Below, piece after piece: positions 26,272 through 34,284 of a DNA stretch of 64,000 bases. The stretch is from Phaeocystidibacter marisrubri (GTDB taxonomy: Bacteria > Bacteroidota > Bacteroidia > Flavobacteriales > Schleiferiaceae), in contig NZ_WBVQ01000001.1 of assembly GCF_008933165.1 (NCBI RefSeq), forward strand, positions 1,240,001 through 1,304,000, in the 5' to 3' direction. Below the pieces are notes generated by a model. That model did no database searches, was not told the origin of the DNA, and was given only the letters and a program-made list of their open reading frames with translations. Numbering within the stretch: position 1 is the stretch's first letter; each line of letters opens with the position of its first letter. The position numbers and the translations under genes are program-made.

Positions 26272-28530
26272 GTGCGCATATTCGAGAAAATTGCCATCTC
26301 CACTTGGACCAGTCCCACAAAATGGATTGTGACCATCACACTCCTATCCCTGTTTTTCCTCAGTGGAATTCCCTTTTTGCAATTTGAGTTCGACTTAATG
26401 CGCTTCAATAGCGAAGAGCTCGAAGTCACTTCAACCTATCACCTTTTTGAAAGTGAGTTCGGCCCTACCGAACGACGCGTATTTCTCATCCCCAAAACCG
26501 AACATCACGCTTTTCACAGAGAAACACTGCGCGAGTTAAGCACACTGAGTGACACTCTAAAAAACATACCCGGGATTGTAGAGATCTCATCCCTTGAAAA
26601 TCTCGTTCTGCCCATTTACATGGGTTTTGGCTACGTACCAGAAAACAAAGTAATCCATGGTGAAATCTCGGAATCCGATTCGGCAGTAATTCGAAATCTC
26701 CCCATTGCCGAGTATTCGCTATTTACAAAAAATGCGCGCTACCCTGTTTTAACGATTACCATTGACCAACGCGTCACCATAGAGCGGATGAACGAAATTC
26801 TCGAGTCTGTTCATAGCCTGAGTAGTGATCGATTCTCAGAACATCACCTCATGGGACGCCATTGGGCCGAATATCAATACAACCAAATGCTAACCACAGA
26901 GACTTTCAAAGGATTGGCCAGTGCTGTTTTGATTGTAATTGTGATGCTTTGGATCCTTTTTAAGAGAATCGGAAGTATTCTACTCCCTGCGCTTGCTATC
27001 CTAACAGGAATGTTCTCCTTTTTTGGACTAAAAGGTTGGGCGGGATGGCCCATGGACATACTCGGTACGCTCTTCCCTCCGCTCCTTCTCATTGTAGGTT
27101 TGAGCGATGTGGTTCACCTCTATGCAAAGGTTCAATGGCGATTGACCCAGGGCAACGAGTTGAAGACAGCAATTCGCGAGGCTTGGAAAGAAACGGGAGC
27201 TGCTACCTTTCTCACTTCCCTCACTACTGCCATCGGATTCATGAGTCTGCTCACCACGGATGTACTTCCCATTCGAAACTTTGGCGTAGAAGCCGGTTGG
27301 AGTGTATTAATCATGTTCATTTCTTGCCTGGTCGTGATGCCGCTCTTCTTCCGTTTGGCAGTCAACCGACCTGCCTTGCTTCCGGCACCTGCCACCAACA
27401 AAAACTGGAATGAACTCTCCGATAGGGTCACGCAACTCTCCAAAAGAAATTGGCCTGTTCCCATTCTCTTTACTCTTGCCGCAATGTTCTCCATTTATCA
27501 AGCCAGCAAAGTTGAGTCTGGAGTGGTGAACTACTGGCAAATTGAACCGAGTTCCACACTTGGGAAGGATATTCAATTCTTTGAAGAGGAAGACGGAGGC
27601 CTTAGAAATCTAGATATTGGAGTTGTCCATGCCGACACATCACTTCGAATGGATACACCAGAAGATATGCGCCTCGTTGCACAGTTCACCGAGCGGTTGC
27701 GATCTAATCCGGCCATTGGCGCGGTGATCAGCTCAAGCGACGTACCAAGTCTACTCAACATGACGCGCATGGGTGGTCAGCTTCAACAGTTTAAGATGGG
27801 TGAAAGTGATCGTCAAGTGGAAAGCGACTTAGATTGGTGGGCTTCAAATGATCCAGAATCGAATTACGCCCTGATCAGCAAGAACAGCAATATCGCTCGT
27901 GTCATTCTTCGATTGCAGAATGTAAAAACAGACAGTGCCCGTGCCATTCAGGATTGGATTTCAGATGAATTGCACGCTCTATCTAGCGAACACAAAGTCA
28001 TCTTTACCGGAAACAGTCTCATCATGGATACCATGAATGATCGATTGGTTGAAAACATGATGACGAGTTTGCTGCTGGCCTTTTTAGTCATCGCTGTTCT
28101 CATGAGCTTCATGTTCAAGTCACTTCGCATGCTCATCCTCTCACTCATTCCCAACACTTTTCCTTTGGTCATTGCCATTGGGGTGATTGGAGGAATGGCC
28201 ATTCCTATGGGGACCAGCATTGCGATGGTCCTTACTATTGCCTTTGTGATTGCTGTAGACGACACCATTCACTACTTGATGAAGTTTAGAAATGAAATAC
28301 AAAAGACAAACCGTATTGAAGAAGCGGTTAAAAATACCACTGCCCAAGTAGGACGAGCCATGATTTTGAGCTCTACGGTGATGCTGGCAGCTTTCATTCC
28401 ACTCTTCTTTTCCAGCTTCTTGGAAGAAAAATACTTCGCTGCGGTATTGAGCATCGTGGTCATTTCAGCACTATTAGCCGATTTAATTGTGCTTCCTTGG
28501 CTACTCCTTCGGTTTTACAAGCGCAAGTAG
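26272..28530 (+). CDS. RND superfamily (MMPL/SSD-type) exporter
   Basis: A 752-residue membrane protein with the RND layout: helix 1, a large periplasmic loop (about 40-215), helices 2-6 (GLASAVLIVIVMLWILF, ILLPALAILTGMFSFFGL, LFPPLLLIVGLSDVVHLY, FLTSLTTAIGFMSLL), a second loop (about 410-600) and helices 8-12 (SLLLAFLVIAVLMSFMF, FVIAVDDTIHYLMKF, MILSSTVMLAAFIPLFF). The Asp-containing helices (LIVGLSDVVH and AVDDTIHY) match the proton-relay pattern of the MMPL branch, which moves lipids or hydrophobic compounds. The start is GTG at 26272, well placed after an exact -7 box. No membrane-fusion or outer-membrane partner is adjacent, so it may work alone; the substrate is unknown. Confidence 0.87.
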   Translation: MRIFEKIAISTWTSPTKWIVTITLLSLFFLSGIPFLQFEFDLMRFNSEELEVTSTYHLFESEFGPTERRVFLIPKTEHHAFHRETLRELSTLSDTLKNIPGIVEISSLENLVLPIYMGFGYVPENKVIHGEISESDSAVIRNLPIAEYSLFTKNARYPVLTITIDQRVTIERMNEILESVHSLSSDRFSEHHLMGRHWAEYQYNQMLTTETFKGLASAVLIVIVMLWILFKRIGSILLPALAILTGMFSFFGLKGWAGWPMDILGTLFPPLLLIVGLSDVVHLYAKVQWRLTQGNELKTAIREAWKETGAATFLTSLTTAIGFMSLLTTDVLPIRNFGVEAGWSVLIMFISCLVVMPLFFRLAVNRPALLPAPATNKNWNELSDRVTQLSKRNWPVPILFTLAAMFSIYQASKVESGVVNYWQIEPSSTLGKDIQFFEEEDGGLRNLDIGVVHADTSLRMDTPEDMRLVAQFTERLRSNPAIGAVISSSDVPSLLNMTRMGGQLQQFKMGESDRQVESDLDWWASNDPESNYALISKNSNIARVILRLQNVKTDSARAIQDWISDELHALSSEHKVIFTGNSLIMDTMNDRLVENMMTSLLLAFLVIAVLMSFMFKSLRMLILSLIPNTFPLVIAIGVIGGMAIPMGTSIAMVLTIAFVIAVDDTIHYLMKFRNEIQKTNRIEEAVKNTTAQVGRAMILSSTVMLAAFIPLFFSSFLEEKYFAAVLSIVVISALLADLIVLPWLLLRFYKRK

Positions 28531-28649
28531 ATGGGGTTATTAACTGACAATCACCTCCGTGAATGCTCAAACATTTTATTTCAGGATGCCAAGAGATTGG
28601 AAAAGAATGTCGATATTTGCGCCCTTAAAATCATTATTTATTAATCAAC

Positions 28650-28664
28650 AGGGTTTCGGACCCT
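28650..28664 (+). other. Small hairpin in the rpsP leader
   Basis: A 5-bp stem (AGGGT / ACCCT, loop TTCGG) lies 13 bp before the rpsP start, within about 147 bp of leader that also has a near-match -7 box (GATATTTG, 28612-28619). It may tune translation of the ribosomal protein; the stem is short, so chance is possible. Confidence 0.3.
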
Positions 28665-28677
28665 TAACCGATTAAAC

Positions 28678-29256
28678 ATGGCAACAAGAATTCGTTTGCA
28701 GCGTCACGGTCGTAAGCGCCGCGCAATTTTCACCATCGTAGTAGCTGATCAACGTGCTAAGCGTGACGGTCGTTACATCGAGAAAATTGGTCAGTACAAT
28801 CCTAACACCAATCCAGCAACAATCGATCTTAACTTCGATAAGGCTGTTGAGTGGGTTATGAGTGGTGCTCAACCATCAGACACTGTACGTGCCATCTTGT
28901 CTTACAAGGGCGTTATGATGAAGAAGCACCTTCTTGAAGGTGTGAAGAAAGGCGCCTTGACTGAGGATCAAGTGGAAGAAAAGTTCAACGCATGGTTGGA
29001 AGCGAAAGAAAACCGCATCCAGGCTAAGCGTGAAGGCTTGGTGAACGCAACTGAATCACAGAAAAAGGCTCGCTTGGAAGCTGAGGCTGAAGTGAACAAG
29101 AAGCGTGCTGAAGCTATCGCCGCAAAGAATGCCCCTGAAGCTCCGGCTGAAGAAGAAGTAGCTGAAGAAGCTACTGCTGAGGCAACTGAAGAAGCTCCAG
29201 AAGCAACCACAGAGGAAGCTCCTGCTGCTGAAGGTGAAGAAAAAGCTGCTGAGTAA
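28678..29256 (+). CDS. rpsP: 30S ribosomal protein S16 with a long Ala/Glu-rich tail
   Basis: The first 80 or so residues are a normal S16 ([59 protein letters not shown]). The protein is 192 residues long, about twice the usual bacterial length, because of a charged helix (about 100-145) and an Ala/Glu-rich acidic tail (about 150-192). Long S16 tails of this sort are seen in Bacteroidota. It is followed by rimM, its common partner; RimM helps 30S maturation. The rpsP-rimM order is conserved widely, often with trmD and rplS next, but here those are replaced by a membrane protein and trmN6. Confidence 0.95.
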   Translation: MATRIRLQRHGRKRRAIFTIVVADQRAKRDGRYIEKIGQYNPNTNPATIDLNFDKAVEWVMSGAQPSDTVRAILSYKGVMMKKHLLEGVKKGALTEDQVEEKFNAWLEAKENRIQAKREGLVNATESQKKARLEAEAEVNKKRAEAIAAKNAPEAPAEEEVAEEATAEATEEAPEATTEEAPAAEGEEKAAE

Positions 29257-29275
29257 TCTAATTAATTGACGTACC

Positions 29276-29797
29276 ATGCGTACCGAAGACTGTTTCGTAC
29301 TCGGAACCATTATACGTCAACACGGTTACAAAGGCGATGTAGTTGCGAAGATCGATACTGATCGACCAGAGCACTATGACAAGTTGGGATCAGTTCTCTT
29401 GGAAAGCCAAGGGGGACTGATCCCTTTCTTTTTGGATCATTCTCAGCTCTTGAAGAAAGATCAACTCCTCCTCAGATTTGAAGGGGTTAAAAGCGCTAAG
29501 GAGGCAGATGCTTTTATGGGAAAGGAACTTTTCCTCCCACTAAACATGCTTCCAAAACTAACCGGGAAATCGTTCTACTATCACGAAATCATTGGCTTTA
29601 AAGCATATGATGGCGAATCACTAATTGGTGAAGTGGCCGAAGTGATAGAAAGACCTGGACAACCCGTATTGCTCATTAAAGACGGTGTGAGTGAAATTCT
29701 CATTCCCGCAGTAGACGACTTTATCGATTCCATTGACCGTTCATCATCTAGTTTGTACCTTCAACTTCCCGAAGGATTGATTGACGTCTATCGATAA
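29276..29797 (+). CDS. rimM: Ribosome maturation factor RimM
   Basis: A 173-residue protein, 19 bp after rpsP. The N-terminal RimM domain (VLGTIIRQHGYKGDVVAKIDTD) and C-terminal PRC-barrel-like domain (YYHEIIGFKAYD, IGEVAEVIERPGQPVLLIK, EILIPAVDDFI) are both present and of normal length. RimM assists assembly of the 30S head near S19 and is usually encoded next to S16, as here. The protein begins MRTEDCFVLG; the start spacing to rpsP is normal. Confidence 0.95.
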   Translation: MRTEDCFVLGTIIRQHGYKGDVVAKIDTDRPEHYDKLGSVLLESQGGLIPFFLDHSQLLKKDQLLLRFEGVKSAKEADAFMGKELFLPLNMLPKLTGKSFYYHEIIGFKAYDGESLIGEVAEVIERPGQPVLLIKDGVSEILIPAVDDFIDSIDRSSSSLYLQLPEGLIDVYR

Positions 29798-29805
29798 AAT
29801 CTCGA

Positions 29806-30231
29806 ATGAGACAACCTCCATTAGAACCGCGCGTACTGCAAAATATTTTCATGTTGCTCCTGTTCGCTCAATTGGCGTTTCTGGGGATTGTACTTATGTT
29901 CTTACGGGAACCCAACCATTTCATCTTCAATTTCACAAACCTCGCACATTGGGCCATGCCCATTGGTGTTGTGGCGCTCGATTGGGTCTCATGGAATACC
30001 TTCAAGCAGAAAGTTGGAGACATGACGGAGGAACAAGATATCATCGAAAGAGTGAATGTCCTCCAAGGTGCGTATATCATTCTTTGGGTGATGGTTCAAG
30101 CGGGGACTTTCCTGCTTCTCACCTTTTCCATCGTTGAAGAAAACGACTACTTTATCCTCTTGGCCGTAGCACAGATTCTCTTCTATATCACACTCCGACC
30201 TCGCCTTTTTAACTTTTCTGAACAACTGTAG
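29806..30231 (+). CDS. Small integral membrane protein (four helices), function unknown
   Basis: A 141-residue protein 8 bp after rimM and 2 bp before trmN6, so probably in the same operon. Four hydrophobic segments can be seen: LQNIFMLLLFAQLAFLGIVL, LAHWAMPIGVVALDW, GAYIILWVMVQAGTFLLLTF and DYFILLAVAQILFYITL. No motif I know is present. Proteins of this type are annotated as hypothetical membrane proteins in related genomes (recalled, not checked). Confidence 0.75.
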   Translation: MRQPPLEPRVLQNIFMLLLFAQLAFLGIVLMFLREPNHFIFNFTNLAHWAMPIGVVALDWVSWNTFKQKVGDMTEEQDIIERVNVLQGAYIILWVMVQAGTFLLLTFSIVEENDYFILLAVAQILFYITLRPRLFNFSEQL

Positions 30232-30233
30232 AA

Positions 30234-30950
30234 ATGGGCAACCCCTATTTTAAGTTCAAGCAATTTACCGTCCATCACGACCGATGTGCAATGAAAGTAG
30301 GAATGGACGGTTCACTGCTCGGCGCTTGGGCGGGAGCAGAACTTCATCCTTCACGGATTCTGGATATCGGAACAGGAACAGGATTGATCGCACTGATGTG
30401 TGCACAACGATATCCTGATGCTGAGATTACTGGCATTGACATTCAATCTACTTGTGTAAATCAAGCCAAAGAAAATGTTGCAAATTCCCCCTTCTCTAGC
30501 CGAATAACGATTGAGGTCACACCCGTTCAATACTTCAATAGTTCAGTACGATTCGACCTCATTGTTTGCAATCCTCCATTCTTTAATCGCAGCAGTCAAT
30601 CTGGACAAAGCAACCGGGATACCGCTCGCCATGATGATAACCTCTCCTTTCCCGATTTGGCCAAACACGCCGTTCGACTGTTGAACAAGGACGGCATTTT
30701 TTCATTGATCATTCCAGAGGATAGAGCTTCTGAATTTATGGCCATTGCAGAGAGTGAAGGACTGCATTTGGTGCGAAGTGTCAAAGTTCGAGGTCGAATC
30801 GGTGGCGTTGTAAAGCGAAGATTACTCGAATTTTCTCCAAGCTATCCAATTGAGGCCCCACATCTGGACGAACTAGCGGTAGAGGCCGACATTAAAATAT
30901 GGACTGAGGAGTACAAGTCATTGTTGCGGGATTTCTATGTGGTGTTGTGA
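30234..30950 (+). CDS. trmN6: tRNA1(Val) (adenine37-N6)-methyltransferase
   Basis: A 238-residue SAM-dependent methyltransferase of the TrmN6/YfiC family, expected to methylate N6 of A37 in tRNA-Val. The start FKFKQFTVHHDRCAMKVGMDGSLLGAW is the family signature; SAM motif I is LDIGTGTGLIALM, and the N6-adenine catalytic motif is NPPFF (IVCNPPFFNRSS). Length is normal. It is the last gene of the rpsP-rimM run. Its 3' end overlaps the convergent minus-strand gene ending at 30918 by 33 bp. Confidence 0.9.
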   Translation: MGNPYFKFKQFTVHHDRCAMKVGMDGSLLGAWAGAELHPSRILDIGTGTGLIALMCAQRYPDAEITGIDIQSTCVNQAKENVANSPFSSRITIEVTPVQYFNSSVRFDLIVCNPPFFNRSSQSGQSNRDTARHDDNLSFPDLAKHAVRLLNKDGIFSLIIPEDRASEFMAIAESEGLHLVRSVKVRGRIGGVVKRRLLEFSPSYPIEAPHLDELAVEADIKIWTEEYKSLLRDFYVVL

Positions 30951-31214
30951 AGGTATGCGCTGGGTCACACCTCGTTTCACAAAGTGCAGTAACACACCAC
31001 AACAAATAGCCGCGAATGCAGGAAAAACAGAGATAAAGAGCATACCATTCAACCTTGCATTATTGAAAACACGTTGTGTATTCTCTTCCAGCTTATACGC
31101 TAGTTCGCGACTGTCCATATCTGACTCAGGAGAACAAGAGAGAACAGTGGCAACGAATGCAAATAGAATGATTCTTGGAATTAAAGCGGCGTAGGTGAGA
31201 GTGATAGAACGCAT
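30918..31214 (-). CDS. Small putative lipoprotein/membrane protein
   Basis: A minus-strand frame of 98 residues from the ATG at 31214 (an ATG 4 codons earlier is also possible). It has a hydrophobic leader ending in a lipobox-like TVLSC, a charged stretch (SPESDMDSRELAYKLEENTQRVFNNARL) and a hydrophobic segment (LFISVFPAFAAICCGVLLHF). The leader and helix are better than expected for a chance frame. It overlaps the trmN6 3' end by 33 bp on the other strand. No family is recognised, so it is an uncertain small gene. Confidence 0.45.
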   Translation of the reverse strand: MRSITLTYAALIPRIILFAFVATVLSCSPESDMDSRELAYKLEENTQRVFNNARLNGMLFISVFPAFAAICCGVLLHFVKRGVTQRIPSQHHIEIPQQ

Positions 31215-31227
31215 ACTTGTCTGCAAT

Positions 31228-31649
31228 TAAATGGAGGTCTTAGATACCCTATTCATCTGTAATGTACAGAATGTTATATCATCAATATTTGAACGATAGC
31301 ATGTATGACGTGTACTTAGGCTTAAGAATAGAAGAATTAAGAAGGAAGAGTGTTGTGAATTGGCAGTACTGGCTGGGTATGTTGCTGGGGACTTCGTCCC
31401 TCCCCTCCCCATGTTCAATTTCGGAATAGTCTTTTGAAAAGGCGGAAATCTCAAACTAGAAAATTAAAACTTTCAAAATGAATCGTTTGTATGCGTTTAT
31501 CATACGACTACACACATTCACTATTCCTACTTTGAAAGCGGGGATGCGGGTAGCATCCCCGGGCAGAAACAAAAAAAGCACCGCTGTTATGGCGGTGCTT
31601 CTCTATTACATTCCGTAGATAAATCGCAAGGAAGTATCCACGAACTATT
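31228..31649. other. Intergenic region with two hairpins and a terminator
   Basis: About 420 bp with no convincing gene; the minus-strand frame at 31227-31454 has no recognisable features. It holds a 5-bp GGGAC / GTCCC hairpin (31388-31400), a 9-bp stem CGGGGATGC / GCATCCCCG (31539-31561) and the intrinsic terminator of the minus-strand gene (31571-31600). A small RNA or regulatory element is possible but not demonstrated. Confidence 0.4.
31571..31600 (-). terminator. Rho-independent terminator of the saccharopine-dehydrogenase gene
   Basis: A 9-bp stem (AAGCACCGC / GCGGTGCTT) followed on the minus strand by a run of T residues (31571-31577). It lies about 50 bp beyond the stop codon at 31650. 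Confidence 0.85.
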
Positions 31650-32996
31650 CTAATATCCTTGGTACTCCACTTCTTTTTCGTGAAATACGATACCGTTTGC
31701 GGCCAATTCCTCTAGCATTGGTAGGTAAATCTCTTTCGAAATGGGTAAGTGAACTCCCGGTGTGCTAATCTTTCCTTCCAAAATGAATCGAGTGGCAATT
31801 CCCACAGGTAAACCCACGGTTTTGGCCATAGAAGTTGCCTCTGCATTCTCTCCTTTGGCTATCATATGACTCTCAATCATCTTGCGCTCTCCGTCCAAAA
31901 TGTATCCGAACTTGTGCCACATCACTATCATATCCTTGTCATCTGGCTTCATGGTCCACTTCTTCTCAAGAATCTGCTGCAATGCTTGCGCTGGAGTCGC
32001 TTTGTCTAGCCCGATTGGTGTGTCTTTGAAGATATCTAGCCACTCGAGTTTTTCCATCAATTCTGAATCTTGTGGAATCTGCAAATAGTGCATCAGCTTG
32101 AGCTCTACCGAATCATTGGGGTTGTATCCCAAGAACGTATTCAAGAACGAACGGTGAGTCATTTCACTCACACCCTCTAATTCATAGCTGTCATCTGTCA
32201 TTCCCAGTTTCACAAACACGTCCCAAGCTCTACAAAAACCTGGTCGGCGAAGTGTTCCTCTGTAGATCGTTGGGATGTTCTCCAAGCCATATACACTGCG
32301 GTAGCGAAGGGAATCGCGATTTGCATATCCTTCAAAACGACCGTATTCAGGGATGTCAATAAACTCCGTTCTTCTGAAGAGCTGGTGATATGGAATGTAT
32401 TTATACAGTCCCTCTTGCTTGAATTTCACAGCTCCGCCAGCGCCAGCGAGCACCACGTTTCTCGGGTTCCATGAGAACTTGTATCCCCATGGGTTATCAT
32501 CTGATTCTGGAGCCACAAGACCACCCGTAAACGATTCGAAAATGGTCATTTCACCACCTTTTGATCGAATCTCATCTAAAACCTTCATGGCCGACAAGTG
32601 ATCAATTCCAGGGTCAACGCCTATTTCATTCATCAAAACCACTCCTGCTTCTACAGCTTTGTCATGGAGTGCATTCATTTGATCACTCACATAACTGGCC
32701 GTTACCATGTGTTTCTTAAATCGAACACAATCTTCAGCAACGGGTACGTGCATGTGGGCAGGTAGCATAGAAATAACGAGGTCTACTTTCTGGATAGCCT
32801 CACTCCGCTCTGCATCATTGGTAATATCTAAAGAAACGGCACTCAATCGCTCGTTTGATCCCGCTCTCTTCTGGGCGAGCTTTATGTCTCTATCACAAAT
32901 CGTTATGTGCCAATCGGAATCTACAGCATGTGAGCTCAAGTAATCAACAAGACTCTGTGTCGATCTTCCGGCACCAATCAATAGTATGTTTTTCAT
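31650..32996 (-). CDS. Saccharopine dehydrogenase family protein
   Basis: A 448-residue enzyme with an N-terminal NAD(P) Rossmann domain (ILLIGAGRSTQSLVDYL), then VISMLPAHMHVPVAEDCV, YVSDQMNAL, the substrate segment NEIGVDPGIDHLSAMK, and FTGGLVAPESDDNPWGYKFSWNPRNVVLAG. This resembles saccharopine reductase or dehydrogenase, which interconverts saccharopine with lysine or aminoadipate semialdehyde. No lysine-ketoglutarate reductase partner adjoins, so the exact direction and substrate are unknown. It is divergent from the DUF4476 gene and ends at a good terminator. Confidence 0.88.
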   Translation of the reverse strand: MKNILLIGAGRSTQSLVDYLSSHAVDSDWHITICDRDIKLAQKRAGSNERLSAVSLDITNDAERSEAIQKVDLVISMLPAHMHVPVAEDCVRFKKHMVTASYVSDQMNALHDKAVEAGVVLMNEIGVDPGIDHLSAMKVLDEIRSKGGEMTIFESFTGGLVAPESDDNPWGYKFSWNPRNVVLAGAGGAVKFKQEGLYKYIPYHQLFRRTEFIDIPEYGRFEGYANRDSLRYRSVYGLENIPTIYRGTLRRPGFCRAWDVFVKLGMTDDSYELEGVSEMTHRSFLNTFLGYNPNDSVELKLMHYLQIPQDSELMEKLEWLDIFKDTPIGLDKATPAQALQQILEKKWTMKPDDKDMIVMWHKFGYILDGERKMIESHMIAKGENAEATSMAKTVGLPVGIATRFILEGKISTPGVHLPISKEIYLPMLEELAANGIVFHEKEVEYQGY

Positions 32997-33099
32997 CGTA
33001 ATGTCATACGTTCAACGGTTCACAATCATGGGGACGTAAAGTTAGAAATCGAACAGCGTCTACCATGAGAAAGCGACGATTTTTCTTAGCTTTCGGCCC

Positions 33100-33861
33100 A
33101 TGTTCGGAAGAAGATTTGCTCTGCCATTAGCTATGTTGCTGTTAGTCTGTAAAGTGTACGGACAAACTCTGCAAATAAAAGCACCGTTTGATGTCTCGGT
33201 TAGCGTGAATGGCTTCGTATCCCCCGAGGCTCAGCGTGAATTTTCCTTTCAAATTGTAGATACCAATCGTGTAAAATTGATCATTCGATCAGGAGATAGT
33301 CTCGTTTTGAACCGAATGATTGTGTTCCAGAGCAAAAATCAACGCCAATATGTGATTGAGAAGAACGCCATAAATCAATGGAAGCTGTTCTATCGATCCA
33401 ATGAACGGATAACGGCGGCCACTTCCAATTTCACTGCATGGGAACGAGATACCACAGAGATGGTAATCGTAAAGAGTACACTCGCTCCCATTCAACAACA
33501 CCTTCCCGACTCCGTAGTCAACCACCTCACAGTTAACGATTCGCTTCGCCCTTCCATCAAGATAGAACCTCCCATTCGAGAATTTGAAATCGTCAAATCC
33601 CGATTTGCAGAGATTGCCTTCGAATTTGAGAGGACGCGTAAGATTATTGAATGGGGAGAAGAGGCGCATCCGACTTCAGGTCAGATTGGGGAATTGCTTG
33701 AACTCACATCCTACGACCCTTCAAAGCTGATGATTCTCAAATCGCTCTATGAATACTGCAGCGATCCAGAAAACTACATGCAATTGAGAGATCATTTGCA
33801 ACACGAATCGAATAAAGTTCAATTTGACGCATTAATCAACACATGGAACGAACTGGAATGA
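33100..33861 (+). CDS. Secreted DUF4476 domain protein
   Basis: A 253-residue protein with a signal peptide (MFGRRFALPLAMLLLVCKVYGQ) and a beta-rich N-terminal part (ISVSVNGF-like strands, VKLIIRSGDSLVL). The C-terminal 90 residues (FEFERTRKIIEWGEEAHPTSGQIGELLELTSYDPSKLMILKSLYEYCSDPENYMQLRDHL) have the DUF4476 helical pattern, with conserved SYD-K-L and DPENY. The function of this domain is not known. The upstream ATG at 33066 is in another frame. It overlaps the DUF423 gene by 4 bp. Confidence 0.78.
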   Translation: MFGRRFALPLAMLLLVCKVYGQTLQIKAPFDVSVSVNGFVSPEAQREFSFQIVDTNRVKLIIRSGDSLVLNRMIVFQSKNQRQYVIEKNAINQWKLFYRSNERITAATSNFTAWERDTTEMVIVKSTLAPIQQHLPDSVVNHLTVNDSLRPSIKIEPPIREFEIVKSRFAEIAFEFERTRKIIEWGEEAHPTSGQIGELLELTSYDPSKLMILKSLYEYCSDPENYMQLRDHLQHESNKVQFDALINTWNELE

Positions 33862-34223
33862 CGACGGGCTCTATTATGATGGTATTGGCCATTGTACTCG
33901 GAGCGATGGGCGCACATGCCCTAAAAGCTGTTCTTTCGATAGAGGAATTAGCCAGCTATGAAACGGCTGTAAAATACCAAGTTTATCACGCATTGGCCTT
34001 CTTGATTCTATCCAACAAAAAAGGCTTTACAAAAGGAGTATACGCTTTTATGATTTCGGGTGTTATTCTATTCTCTGGATCCATCTACCTACTTGTGCTT
34101 GACCGTTCTATGGGTATGGATTTCAGTTCAATTGGATTTACAACTCCTGTTGGAGGAGTGCTTTTAATCATCGGTTGGAGCTTATTAGTTATCAACATAT
34201 TACGCGAAAAATCAACAAAATGA
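33858..34223 (+). CDS. DUF423 family membrane protein
   Basis: A 121-residue protein with four membrane helices and the DUF423 signature: LGAMGAHALK, YQVYHALAFLIL, GVILFSGSIYLLVL and TPVGGVLLIIGWSLLVINIL. Its role is unknown; family members are small inner-membrane proteins. The start is the ATG at 33858, whose ATGA overlaps the stop of the DUF4476 gene; an in-frame ATG at 33843 would add five residues. Translational coupling with the DUF4476 gene is likely. Confidence 0.83.
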   Translation: MTTGSIMMVLAIVLGAMGAHALKAVLSIEELASYETAVKYQVYHALAFLILSNKKGFTKGVYAFMISGVILFSGSIYLLVLDRSMGMDFSSIGFTTPVGGVLLIIGWSLLVINILREKSTK

Positions 34224-34247
34224 ACCTGTATTAGAGCATAAGTGCCT

Positions 34248-34255
34248 AATTTTGC
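34248..34255 (+). promoter_or_regulatory. Promoter -7 box for pckA
   Basis: TAATTTTG exactly fits the TAnnTTTG consensus of Bacteroidota and lies 29 bp before the ATG at 34285. This makes an upstream ATG at 34252, inside the box, an unlikely start. No clear -33 TTG is seen. Confidence 0.55.
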
Positions 34256-34284
34256 AGGATAACCCACAAGTCGAATTCTGTCTC

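Noticed and set aside
30937-31194. Plus-strand frame overlapping the small lipoprotein-like gene
   Set aside because: It is the antisense of the better frame with a lipobox and a membrane helix.
31227-31454. Minus-strand 75-codon frame
   Set aside because: Poor composition, no leader, and lies in the hairpin-rich intergenic region.
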